From Coffea arabica (Eukaryota > Streptophyta > Magnoliopsida > Gentianales > Rubiaceae): a DNA stretch of 64,000 bases. Of this stretch, positions 12,486-23,563 are shown in pieces. The position numbers and the translations under genes are program-made. Each line of letters opens with the position of its first letter. Positions within the stretch are counted from its first letter, which is position 1. The notes beneath the pieces were generated by a model, which worked only from the letters and a program-made list of their open reading frames with translations, did no database searches and was not told where the DNA came from. The DNA lies in contig NC_092312.1 of assembly GCF_036785885.1 (NCBI RefSeq), forward strand, positions 25,252,001-25,316,000, given 5' to 3'.

Positions 12486-13244
12486 TTAAGCAATCTCCCT
12501 CTTCATCTTATCCCACCAGTACAATCGTCGCAAGTCTTGGTACATCTTATTACTACCAGGATGGATCGTGTATGTCGATCGATGGGCTTCCTCCAAAATT
12601 TCTCTTTTCAGGTTCTCATCATTGGCTACTACCACTCGGTTCCTATACCTCAAAATCCCCTCAGGACCCACATTGAAATCTGGTAGTGCTTCCTTTTCTA
12701 TCTTTTCCTTCCACCTTTGTACCATCGGGTCCTTTTCTTGGGCTTCTTTAATTCGATCAAGAATAGCAGATGTTACCCGAATATTTCCAAAAGTTATTTT
12801 CTTATCTCCCACTCTAGGGTTCCTCTCACTAGCTGCTCCTAACATCTCCCACTCCTTGACCATCAAACCTGCTACTTGAGCCTTCCGACTTAGGGCGTCC
12901 GCTACTACGTTAGCCTTACCGGGATGGTAGTTGATCGTGCAGTCATAATCTTCTAAGAATTCCATCCACCGGCGTTGCCTCATATTCAACTCTTTTTGGG
13001 AGAACAGGTACTTAAGACTCTTATGGTCTGAATAAACCTCAAAGGTAACCCCGTAGAGATAGTGTCTCCACTTTTTCAGAGCAAAGACCACAGTAGCTAA
13101 CTCCAAGTCATGGGTAGGGTAGTTTTGTTCATGGGTTTTTAGTTTCCTAGAGGCAAAGGCAATCACGTTCTTATTTTGCATTAGCACACAACCCCAAACC
13201 TTCCTTCGAAGCATCGGTATAAACAGTGAAACTGTCCTTCCCAC
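12486..13244 (-). pseudogene. RNase H and integrase zinc region, copy 2
   Basis: The 252-codon reading is nearly identical to copy 1. It begins after the same one-base RNase H frameshift (about 13188-13192) and ends at the same TAA (12486-12488). RNase H motifs [13 protein letters not shown] and [11 protein letters not shown] and the integrase HHCC start [10 protein letters not shown] are present. Confidence 0.87.
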
Positions 13245-15456
13245 TAGGCAAGGCCAAAACAGGAGCTCTGGTTAACCTTCGTTTCAACTCTTGAAAACTG
13301 GTTTCACACCTAATATCCCACACAAAACGACCGTTTTTCTTCGTCAGGTCGGTTAAAGGACCGGCCAATTTGGAAAAGTCCTTAATAAAGCGTCTATAGT
13401 ACCCAGCCAACCCTAAAAAACTGCGGATTTCAGTGGCATTTTCTGGCCTCTTCCATTCAGCCACCGCCTCTACTTTCGCGGGGTCTACTGTGATACCTTC
13501 TCTTGAAATCACATGTCCCAAGAAAGAGATTTTCTCCAACCAAAATTCACACTTACTAAATTTGGTGTATAGCTGATGATCTCTCAGGGTTTGTAACACT
13601 AACTTCAAATGTTGCTCATGTTCCTCACGGGTTTTAGAATAGACCAAAATGTCGTCAATAAACACGACAACAAATCGGTCCAGGTAGGGTTTGAAAACAC
13701 GATGCATCAAATCCATAAAGGCGGCAGGGGCATTGGTCAACCCAAAGGGCATGACCGCAAACTCAAAATGCCCATATCTAGAATTGAAAGCAGTTTTGGG
13801 TACATCTTCTTTCTTAATTAGCAACTGATAGTAACCCTGTCGGAGATCTAACTTTGAAAAGACCACTGCGCCTTGCAACTGGTCAAACAGTTCATCGATA
13901 TGGGGAAGTGGGTATTTGTTCTTAATGGTCATGTTGTTTAGTCCCCGATAGTCGATACACAGTCTTAAAGTTCCATCCTTCTTCTTAACAAATAGTACCG
14001 GAGCCCCCCAAGGAGATCCACTCTCATGAATAAATCCACGCTCCAACAGGTCTTGCAACTGCAACTTCAGCTCCTTGAGTTCAGCAGGTGCCATTCGATA
14101 GGGGGTCTTAGAGATAGGTGACGCTCCTGGCAAAAGGTCAATCTTAAACTCTATCTCTCTCTCCGGAGGTAAAGTTACTAATCCATCAGGAAACATATCC
14201 TGATATTCACTTACAATAGACAAATCTTCCACCCTCAACTTATCAGTGGGAGTGTTTATGAGAAAAGCTAGAAACCCTTGGACCCCTCTATACAGAAATT
14301 TCCTAACCCTAATACCTGAGATCAATGCAAATGAGGCTAAACTACCTCTTACATCTAGCCTTACTGTTGCTTCCCCCGGTATACGAAGTTTCACTATTTT
14401 CCTCTTACAATCAAGTTGTGCATCGTACCTTGCTAGCCAGTCCATACCCAATAGAACGCCGTACCCGTTTATAGCTAAACTTATAAGATTCCCCAAAAGC
14501 TTCCTCTCTCCTACCCAAATTTCACAATTTGAATACATCGAACTAGTAATCAAACGTTGGTCCCCCGTAGGAGTACTAACTTCTAAGTCATAAGGCAAGC
14601 TAACGGATTTTATATCAATACCGCACATAAAATTGGGGTTAACAAAGGAATGGGTAGCACCAGGGTCTATCAAAATCCTAGCTAGACGATGGAAAACAGG
14701 GATCGTACCTTCTACAACCCCAGAGGGATCAGGGACTTGTTGTTGCTCAAGGGAGTAAACCCGAGCTGGCACCTTTGGCTTTGTCCCTTCTACCTTGGAC
14801 TGTCCCGAGTTGGCTTTCGACGATTGGGTGGTTGCTCTCGCCTCCCGAGGTAACACTGGGCAGTTAGCTATTTGATGCTCTGCACTCCCGCAGCGCAAGC
14901 ATCTTCTCTCCTTCCTCCAACAGTTGTCCTCAGTGTGGTTTGGTTTTCCACAAAATCCACAGGGTCCGCGTGCAACTGAGGCTGAACTTTCCTGTGAGGT
15001 GCTTTTCTGCGGCCCCCGTCCATTGTGACCACCCCTCGGTGGAGTCCCTCGCGTCATCCCTGGTTGCCTTCCTCCACCGGCTCCTCGTCCAAACTTGGGA
15101 GGGGTCCCTTTATCTCCTTGGGTCGAACTACTCGCAGAGAACCCCCGTTTTTTCACCTGAAAATTCCTTACTTGAAACCTTGCATTTTCAACTCGCAAAG
15201 CTTTCTCCACGGCGTCACTAAAGGTACTGATCTGGGCTACCGCCAGATCATTTTGAATTTTCACATTGAGCCCCTGAGTAAAACGCCGAACTCTTCTTTG
15301 CTCCGTTAGAATGAGTTCAGGGGCAAACTTGAATAAACGAGTAAACTGGCTCTCGTACTCAGCCACCGATTGAGTCCCCTGGCGGAGCCTAATAAACTCG
15401 TCCTCCTTCTTTTTCTGGACTAGAGGGGGAAAGTATTTCGCATTGAATTCTCGCAC
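13171..15456 (-). pseudogene. Gag nucleocapsid, protease and RT, copy 2
   Basis: 761 codons aligned end to end with copy 1: two zinc knuckles, protease [14 protein letters not shown] with [21 protein letters not shown] and FIDDILVYS, then the RNase H start. Copy 2 keeps the more usual residues at several places where copy 1 differs ([39 protein letters not shown]). It shares the upstream gag frameshift and the downstream RNase H frameshift with copy 1. Confidence 0.9.
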
Positions 15457-15931
15457 AAAGTTTACCCCATGTTCTTGGTGTTTGCTCCCGGCCCCACTTC
15501 ATTCGTATCACATTCCACCAAGAACGCGCGGCCCCCTCCAATTGAAAGACAGCGAAAGTAACCTGCCTCTCCTCTGAATAGTGTAGGGCGGCAAAGATAT
15601 CTATCATTTTCTCTAACCACTTTTCGGCCACGTCCGGATCTGACCCGCCTAGAAATTTTGGTGGAGAGAACTTCTGAAATCTCTCTAGGGCCCGATCTTC
15701 ACTCTCTATTACATGGTCAGGGTTCCCAGGTTGCTGGATAGGAGGTTGGCCCTGCTGTTGGACTACGTGGGCCAACAAGTCAGTCATTTGCTACATAGCA
15801 GCAGCTATCTGGGCACTAGGGTCAACCCTAGGTTCAGGATTTGGTTCGGTCGTGGTATCCCTAGTACCCTCGTCAGTTGTGGGTTGCCTAACTCCGCGCC
15901 CGCGGCCTCGCCCACTACGAGTACCTTCCAT
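15389..15931 (-). pseudogene. Gag N-terminal part, copy 2
   Basis: Gag start at 15931 by analogy with copy 1 (MEGTRSGRGRGRG), in-frame TAG at 15791-15793, then the gag domain with FLGGSDPDVAEKWLEKM and ARSWWNVIR, shifting frame near 15464-15468. Both lesions match copy 1 exactly in position and type. Confidence 0.85.
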
Positions 15932-16257
15932 TCTCTAAGTCAATCTAAAGTCGAGGCACAAAGTTAATATTAAAGTGCATATAAATATAGTCATAGAAGC
16001 ACGAACAAAGAACCAAAAGTAAACACCACATAAGGCATGTATACACATAGAGCATTTATACATGGAACACATAACTGTGTCAAACAGTCATACATGAGCA
16101 GTCAAGCAAATATATACAAAAGTACTCCCGTGAAGCAAAAAGAGGGTCTGCCAAAAACACCGTACAACCTAGGGTCCAAAAGTACCAAACAACTAACCAA
16201 AAGCCTCTCCTAGGTATCCCTCACACGGGATCAAAACAAGGCTCAAGGAACCCTAAT

Positions 16258-16794
16258 CTAGTCCTCCACGGAGCCAACCGACTCCCCCCCAGAGCTAGAG
16301 CTAGGGGCGCCTCCTTGACCTGGTGCTCCACCACCTGGAACTCCCCCTGGCGCATTGGCGCCAATCACTTCCTGGATGAGTGCTCCACACTCATCGATAA
16401 TAGCGCCGGGCCGGTCTCTCACCTCCCGAACTACGCGAGTAAGGCAGTCGTTAACCACCTGCAACTGCCCTCGCAGAGCGTCCGTCCTCTCATGCTCCAT
16501 GGCCACGTCCCCCTGGAGCTCTCCAATCCTATCGGCCTGCATCCGCATGATACCCCTAAGCCTAAGGGTCTCAGTGCGCTCCCTGGCTGCGTCACATCTC
16601 AGCCTCCGTCGCTCGGCAAGTATCGCCTCAACCACGTGGTCCGCGTAGGAGTAAAACTGGCAACGCCTACAGCGGCGGGTCCGGTTAGCGGTATACCACA
16701 GCCGGATCGGACCTCCCGGCCTCTCCTGGTAGTCGATACCCCGTGGGCGCCTCCGAGATGGCTCGTCTCCGCCCGCTCCACTAGTTCCTGCCAT
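16258..16794 (-). CDS. Extra ORF between PBS and gag, copy 2 (coiled coil)
   Basis: 178 codons, differing from copy 1 at two residues (S28G, and MEHER for MEQER). I also see about three silent base changes. Layout is the same: Arg-rich N-terminus with RRCRRCQFYSY, charged coiled-coil middle, Gly/Ser-rich acidic tail. Its integrity in both copies contrasts with four disabling lesions in gag and pol. Product not recognised. Confidence 0.65.
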   Translation of the reverse strand: MAGTSGAGGDEPSRRRPRGIDYQERPGGPIRLWYTANRTRRCRRCQFYSYADHVVEAILAERRRLRCDAARERTETLRLRGIMRMQADRIGELQGDVAMEHERTDALRGQLQVVNDCLTRVVREVRDRPGAIIDECGALIQEVIGANAPGGVPGGGAPGQGGAPSSSSGGESVGSVED

Positions 16795-16919
16795 AGCCTA
16801 CAAAGATAGCAAAGGTTTATAGCTTAGACATTATATTCACACTTAATGGCGTCTAAACACAATCCCCAAAAGTTCTAAGAACCAGGTTTCAAGTTCGCCC
16901 AGGTTATTTCTACCCTAGA

Positions 16920-16930
16920 CTCTGATACCA
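16920..16930 (-). other. Primer binding site, copy 2
   Basis: Minus-strand TGGTATCAGAG, iMet-tRNA type, two bases from the end of LTR 3. Confidence 0.9.
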
Positions 16931-16932
16931 CC

Positions 16933-19453
16933 TGTGACAGCCCCACCTTCCCCTAAGGCGTATCAAAGGAGTTAGCGGACTGCCTGCCCAGCTCTCGCCA
17001 GGACTACTAAAACGGTCAAACACTAACTCAAGTCGTTCGGGAACAATATTTAGCGCGCTTAATCAATCCAATAAATGAGAAACAGAAAAACAAAAGTCAA
17101 AACGTAAAGCGAATAGTAACTGCCACGTCACAATCCGCTGAGAGCCCATTGATTACAAGAAATTTCCAACAATCACTGAAAAGAGTATATACAGGCCAAG
17201 TACAATCCATTGGATAGGAATACACCCTGTTACAAACCACATTCGTATGGTTACAAGCCAAAAGAAAGCATTTAGATCCAAGTACAAACAAAGGTTCCAA
17301 CTATTGAGGAGCTATACAAAATCTCTCAACTAGCTCTACTCAACTCACTCTTTACAGTCAAAAGTCCAAAAGATAATTCCCTGTAAGGAAAACAAAATTA
17401 ACGGAGTGAGCTTTCGCCCAATGAGATACTATCACGTAAATACACCAAGAGCACATAAACACAAGAATATTCAATCCAAATATGTACATCAAGTAAGCAA
17501 AAGCAATAACACCCAAGCATACGGAGTAAAAGGATACGGATGGCTCTCAAGAGCCCTTATCCTCTTTTGCCATACTTGATCTCATCTCATTGACCCTCCG
17601 TCAATGTATACTAGGTAATCATGACCGTAGACTCCTCTTTACTCCAATTATCCGTCCACCTCACTTTCCCCTTACCGGGCCCGAACACCAAACAGTACAG
17701 AATTGGTATTACTCGAGTATACTGGAATCAAGGGTCTCATACCCAAAGATTTCCAAATACAGTCCCCATGGTTTGTCAAATGTCCCCGACCAAGTCCTTA
17801 CTGGCTCGAGTCCATTGACTTCCAATGAGGTAGAGCTCAGAGTAAACAGTAAAGGTTCAGAGTTACAGTAAATGTTGGTATCCAATCGACACCAAATCAA
17901 GTCCAGTCAAGAGTATTCAAGTGATATAACAAACAAACAAGTAGATCTAATATAATAACCAGTCAAGGAGGCTAGAGAGTACGAGAGTGGTAAAGTACAC
18001 CCCCCTCACCTAGTCCAAACAATCATCACAACTAGTCCAAATCACAGAATTCAAGTACAAGGAAGCCACGGAATAACAAATATGTGAGTAGTACACTCAC
18101 CAAGTCAAATAAAGAAATTTCACAAGTTTTCGCCCGACGTGAGCCTCGGATCACCGGCACGCCCTGTAATAATCAAGAAAGTACAATTAAGACTCAAACC
18201 CGAGTCGAAAACCTTATGCTAGAAACTATTAAGGCAAACCCAAATATAGCTTGGAAATGGAAAATACATAACATTTAGGGTTAAAAGTAGAAGCAATCCC
18301 TAAAACCGATCAATTCGATCCAATCTCAACCCAACTCACAAGAATCCAACACTCTAGTCATTTGGACAGCATTTCCCCTAAAATTTCAGCTTTCCAACCT
18401 ACAAGACAACCATTAAATTGCATCCAAAACAACCACAAGTACCCAAACAATTCATAGGCCATTCAATATACTTCATTAGGGTCACAATAGCCCTCAATTA
18501 GAGCCAATTAGAAGCTCAACAATCAACCATAGAAAACCCCCAATTTGAAACCCTAAATCTGAAATTTTCCGCACAAGCGGAAATTTCCCGTAATTACCCG
18601 CAATTAATGCACAAGAGAGCTATAAAACACCATTTAGAACCACCAATTCAAGCTCAATCATATCCATCATAGGAAAACAGAAAAATTCCAAGAAAAATCA
18701 GAAAATTAGAAAACTTCACTCCAATCCACCAAATCTTCCGTAAAATCGCATAATTAGCTACTATAAGGCACCAATTGGCCAAAATTAGAAACAATAGATG
18801 AGTTCCAAGCAAGATACCTTAGATCTTCAAGAAAGGTTGTAGCTTAGGAGGTTTTCTTCCAAAACAACACCACCAAGTTCTTCAAACACTCTTAGCAAGG
18901 TGATTTTATGGACTAATTCAAGAAATAATCGGTTAGTTTTCAAGATTTGAGCAAGGATTTGAAGATGAAGGTTGAAGAATCTTTTCCTTTTGCTTCCAAG
19001 GAGAATTCGGCCAAGAGGGAGGAAGAAGTGAAGACATCTTGGTCAAAATTAGACTTTAAGTAAAGTTAAAGAAGTTTGGCCAAAAGTTAGACAAGTCTAA
19101 TCTAATGATAAGTGGACACTTGGCACCTTATTGTTGCTAGAAGTCATGTTCTTGTCTCCTCAGTATTAATTCATCTAGGTAACCTCCAATTATCTCCTGA
19201 CACCTAGTAATTAAATCCCTTTATGCAATATTTAACCGAATCGGCCGAATTTCTCTCACTAAATGCACTAGCGGGTCCCACATCCAAAACACGTTCCAAA
19301 TTTCTCACGAACTATCTTATACTAGAAAAATGATTTAAAAACTATATTTACTGATGAAATATTGATAAAAGTAATATAATAAAGAAAATACAAGAAAACG
19401 GTGCACTAGAATAAAATAATAAATAAATAAATTTTTTTTTCTGGATTCTCACA
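16933..19453 (-). repeat. Array A LTR 3 (outer 5' LTR)
   Basis: 2521-bp LTR, TGTGACAG at the left and TCTCACA at the right, followed by the right GAGTA. In the minus orientation this is the promoter-proximal LTR of the whole array. It agrees with LTR 2 against LTR 1 at most variable sites. Confidence 0.93.
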
Positions 19454-19458
19454 GAGTA
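19454..19458. repeat. Target-site duplication GAGTA, right
   Basis: Right partner of 592-596. It also encodes part of the VYS of the RT motif in element B, so the insertion cut the RT gene at its catalytic motif. Confidence 0.9.
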
Positions 19459-20852
19459 CACTAAAATGTCATCAATAAACACCACCACAAAGCGGTCTAG
19501 TTGCGGTTTGATTACTCGATTCATCAGATCCAAGATTTTCAAAATCGGGATCCTATTTAGGATCGTTTTTTGATTTGCAAGATCGGATCGTAGGATCGGT
19601 AGATCCTAAAAGGAATATAATAAATTGTCATATTTATAATTTTTAAGTTTGCAATTCATAAATATAGTAACAAATAATGTAATTCATGTGCAATCAATAT
19701 AATTATATTGTTAATTATGGTTAATTCATTTCTAAAGGCTCTAAACCATATTAATTTATTATAATAAAGACACAAAACACTAGCTCCATGTGATAACCTA
19801 TAACAAAGATTATTTATTCACTTTAGTGAATTATATGAGTTAAATTTAAAGATTCATCAAATTTTTTAGGTTTGGAATTGGGCTTAATTATTTACATGGA
19901 TTTAAAACACTCTGAGTATAGTTTATAACGCAACAAACGACACTTAATTTCGAGTTTTCTACACAAAGATATAGTCAAAAATACTAAAATTATTATTTAA
20001 TTTATTGAAAATAATATGATCGTATCAAGATCGTAAGTTGGATCGCTTGTCTTAATCCGGATCGTAGGATAGTACGATCCTACGATCCGAATCGCGGTCC
20101 TAACAACTATGATCAGATCCATAAAGACTGTCGGAGCATTGGTTAATCCAAAGGACATTACCGGAAACTCATAGTGCCCGTACCTTGTACGGCGGAGCAC
20201 TTTTCTGGACGTCTTCAGATTTAATTTTCAATTGATGGTATTCTGATCTCAAATCTATTTTAGAGAATACTTTAACTCCCTTCAATTGGTCAAAAAGATC
20301 ATTTATCCTCAGAAGAGGGTATTTGTTCTTTATTGTAATTCGATTCAACTCCCTATAATCGATACACAAGCTCAGACTACCATTCTTCTTCTTTACAAAG
20401 AGTACTAGTACACCTCAAGGAGAAACACTAGGTCTAATGAACTTCTTATCTAGTAGTTTTTGTAATTGCTCCTTAAGTTCCTTTAATTCTGCGGGTTCCA
20501 TTCTATCGGGAGCCTTAGATATGGGAGTCACCTCAGGTATAACATTTATTTCAAACTCTATTTCTCTATTCAGAGGTAGACTAGGAAGGTCTTTTGGAAA
20601 CATGTCAGAAAAATCCTTCACCACCGGAATCTTTTCTAGAAGCGTCTCCTCTTTCTCCGTGTCTACAACATAAGCCAAATATGTCTCATACCCTTTTATT
20701 ATTGTCCTATACATCTGCATAGCAGATAGAAGAGGTAACTTACGAATTTTCCTATCACCAATATTTCCTTGATAAGAGAAATCCTTCTCGTTCGGTTTCA
20801 TGAATAACATTTTTTTCTTCCTACAATCAATTTGTGCAAAGTGTCTAACTAG
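19459..20852 (-). pseudogene. Element B RT N-terminal part
   Basis: RT of element B in two pieces: 20852-20112 and 19532-19459, split by the insertion at 19533-20111. Motifs are [35 protein letters not shown], and after the insertion LMNRVIKPQLDRF and FIDDILVYS, directly against the array A LTR. Upstream, residues such as KDFSDMFPKDLPSLPL form the protease-RT linker. A stop near 20414 (after FIRPSVSP) and frame breaks near 20170 inactivate it. Confidence 0.85.
19533..20111. mobile_element. 579-bp insertion with 10-bp direct repeat (MULE-like)
   Basis: The RT of element B is interrupted by 579 bp flanked on both sides by ATCAGATCCA (19523-19532 and 20112-20121); taking one copy away restores alignment to related RTs. 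Both ends carry opposed GATCGTAGGATCG-like motifs (about 19582-19600 and 20065-20090), but there are no clear terminal inverted repeats. The interior is AT-rich with no ORF. A 9-10 bp duplication is typical of Mutator-like elements, so a non-autonomous non-TIR MULE is likely (inference). Confidence 0.6.
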
Positions 20853-21764
20853 TCAATTTATTCCTAGGATAACATCAAAATCACTCATATTTATTTGTAC
20901 TAGGTCTACTTCTAATCTCCTATCCTCCAATTCCACACTACAGTTTGGATACCTAATATGAGACACTAGAATTTTATTTTCTGGAGCAGTCACTCGGTGG
21001 GGGTGGTCCGTCCATTCAGGAGACATGCACAAGTACTTTGTAAATTTTTTAGTAACAAAAGAGTGAGTAGCTCCACAATCAAATAGTATGTAAGCAGGCA
21101 CATAATTAATTAGAAGAGTACCTGTGACCACACCGCCTGACACATCTGCCTCAACGTCGGTCATGGAATGCACCTTCGCGTTAACCTTTGACTTCTTATC
21201 AGTGAGATTGTCACTCTTATCTCTTTCTACCTTCCTATTTGCACAATTCATAGTTCTATGCCCCTGCTGTCCACATTCAAAACAAGCTCCTGTTCCAGCT
21301 CGGCATTCCCCTCGGTGCATCCTCCCACAAGTTTTACACGTGGGGATAGTCGTCTTAAGCCGACATTCTCCCCAATACAGCTTTCCACAAGTTTTGCACA
21401 CAGGGAAGGTGCTTCCTCCAGTTATCTTCGGTGGTGACCCATGACTTTTCTTAATTAAGCGGAACTGTCTGCCAAGGTTCAGTGCTCCCGACACTGGAAG
21501 TTCATTCCCTAGTCTAGGCCTTTTATTCCTACCCTCTTCATCTAACCTTTTGCAATTAGCCTTAGTTTTAACGTTGGCGTCCAACACATCATTAAATATA
21601 GGGGTGTAAGAGCTGTTCACCCTAGTTTGAATTCTACTCGACAACCATCGTATAAACTTATATTTTTTCAACTCCACATCTGCCATTGTTGATGGAACAA
21701 ACCTTTCTAATGCCGTGAATTTATTCAAATACCGCACCACAGACATCCCTGGAGTTTGTTTCAA
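20853..21764 (-). pseudogene. Element B gag C-terminal part and protease
   Basis: 303-codon open stretch: gag residues (VVRYLNKFTALERFVPST), three Cys-rich repeats (CKTCGKLYWGEC, CKTCGRMHRGEC, CFECGQQGHRTMNC; the last is a canonical CX2CX4HX4C knuckle), then a retropepsin with ILFDCGATHSFV and DVILGIN. Having a Cys instead of Ser/Thr after the catalytic Asp is unusual. The first two Cys repeats are variant knuckles of a kind I do not see in array A. The frame closes at 20853, just short of the usual MDWL. Confidence 0.8.
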
Positions 21765-22333
21765 ATTTTCAAACTAATCTATTTTCTGCATCCTTATAGC
21801 CGGTAGGAAAAAATATTTCAGGAACTCGTCTCTAAATTTTGTCCAACTTACTGGTAGGACGACGGTAGGTTCCAGAGTTGCCCATCACTTATTGGCTTCT
21901 CCTACAACAAAGGGTTTGATGATTAGGTGTTTCATCTCCTCCAACACTTGCAAAAGTGCAAAATTATTTTCTATTTCATCTAACCACTTTTCTGCCAAAT
22001 CCGGATTAGGAGTTCCGTCAAAGGTAGGGACATGTACCTTTTCATTTTCTTATAATATGATTGAGTTTCCCCTTGTCCGTGATTTTGGGTTTGAACAGCT
22101 TGAATCTGTGCTAACTGTGTATGAGCTTGTAATGCTTGGGTTACCCCGGTTAGTGTAATCACTAATTCTACGAGTAACATCATGTAGGGTTAATGCTCAC
22201 TTGATCCTACCCTTTGGTAACTCATATTCTGATTATTATTTCCTTGATATGGTTCTTAGTTGTGATTACCGTGATCATTTTCACCAGTAGGGCTGCCATT
22301 ATGATTTCCGCCACGCCTAGTTTTTTATGCCAT
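21765..22333 (-). pseudogene. Element B gag N-terminal part
   Basis: Minus-strand reading from an ATG at 22333, followed at once by a stop in the third codon, a Gly/Asn-rich stretch with further stops, then AEKWL-type gag sequence near 21980-22010 (shown in the plus strand as the complement of an LTGVTQALQAHTQLAQIQ region and its continuation). Several frame breaks precede the open stretch at 21764. Clearly degenerate. Confidence 0.65.
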
Positions 22334-22729
22334 TTCTTAAATCAAACAAATAAGTTCCATACTAAATTAAGTATTTTATTCTTATTTATTATTATACATA
22401 TATATATGTGAGTATATATTTTTAAGATGCCACAACTAAAGTTATCTACTTGCATATTTTATGCATACTACTCCAAAAATAAAATAGATGACTAAATAAA
22501 AATTTAAAGTAGAGATTTTATTCACTAACTCAAGATGAAAAGATCGACTTCTTACGCATTGAAGTCTATATCCTAACTTTTTCTAGAAATATCTAACGAA
22601 TCTAATGTCCAAACTGTCCAATAATCTACGGTTAGATAGAAAAACTAATCAATGCAAACAATCACTAACCAACCTACTAATGTTCTTGAAATAATATTCC
22701 ATAACACTAATAAAATAGACGAATCATTA

Positions 22730-23404
22730 AATAGAATGTCTCTTAGACCAACTCTACTACTCATCTGCGGATGGGTCTGCATCCACAATTGCTCCGTCTC
22801 CTACACCCCTTCAGCACCATCCCGGTCCTCAACTCCATTTTCCCCTAATGGTTATCTACGGGTATGTTCTCAGGATCCTCCTCGGGGTCGCTATCTAGTT
22901 CCGCGTCACTATTAGGTCACAGGTGATTCCACCCAAGCATTTTGGGTACAAGGGGTTGGTGGTCATCTATCCAGTTCATCACGCGCTGCCTCCTCTCTTC
23001 ATATTAAACCGCTAAAGTTTGGTACTCCGTATCTCGATCCTGGAGTAGGGAAGTTACTTCTTCAAAATTTTCATTATACATATCAGTTAATCCCTTCTAT
23101 ACTTCCATTTTCACTTTCAACTTATTGACCTCTTCTCGTAGACGAAGGGCCTCCTCACGCCAGTCTTCCATGTTTTGTCTCATGTGTTCTCCTGACACTA
23201 TTAACGTCGAGATCTCGTGCGTTTTGTCAGCTACTCGATCAGCCAACGCATGAGCCTTCCTAACTCCGTCCGTGGCTCTCTCTGACTCCTCAAGGTACCT
23301 GTCCCTATATAATCTTTGTATCTTCCTAAGACGGGCCACATCGCATCCTATCACATGAACTGGGTAGTTGTAATCCTAGTGCTCCCCGTGTACCAATTCG
23401 GCCA
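22730..23404 (-). pseudogene. Element B extra ORF before gag (coiled coil)
   Basis: Sits between the primer binding site and gag, as in array A. Reading starts at an ATG at 23404 (MAELVHGEH), meets a stop after nine codons, then runs open for 85 codons (23354-23097) with heptad-like charged sequence (RKIQRLYRDRYLEESERA, ALRLREEVNKLKVKMEV). A further broken stretch ends in an acidic segment (ELDSDPEEDPENIPVDNH, about 22860-22915). No clear sequence match to the array A ORF is visible by eye beyond position and coiled-coil character. Confidence 0.55.
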
Positions 23405-23545
23405 TCTCCTACAATGCCAAATGGAACACTATTAGTCATGATTTCTTCCTCTCTAAGGTACACAAATCTTTTCAAGCTTAATTTACTAATCACCACCATT
23501 CATTTCTTAAACCGTTCTATCTTATGGTGTTATTTCGAACCTAAA

Positions 23546-23556
23546 CTCTGATACCA
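23546..23556 (-). other. Primer binding site of element B
   Basis: Minus-strand TGGTATCAGAG, iMet type, seven bases inside the LTR border at 23564. Confidence 0.85.
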
Positions 23557-23563
23557 CTAAAAA

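Larger units (their letters stand above)
597..19453 (-). mobile_element. Tandem Tekay-type gypsy array: LTR-int-LTR-int-LTR
   Basis: Three LTRs of 2521 bp start at 597, 8765 and 16933, exactly 8168 bp apart, and alternate with two 5647-bp internal regions. Each internal region has, on the minus strand, an iMet primer binding site, an extra ORF, gag, protease, RT, RNase H, integrase with a chromodomain-like tail, and a polypurine tract. The LTRs share TGTGA...TCACA ends. The block is flanked by GAGTA on both sides and sits inside the RT gene of element B in the same orientation. The chromodomain-like integrase tail and large LTRs suggest the Tekay/Del lineage (inferred from family knowledge). 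Both copies are defective and carry the same lesions. Confidence 0.93.
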
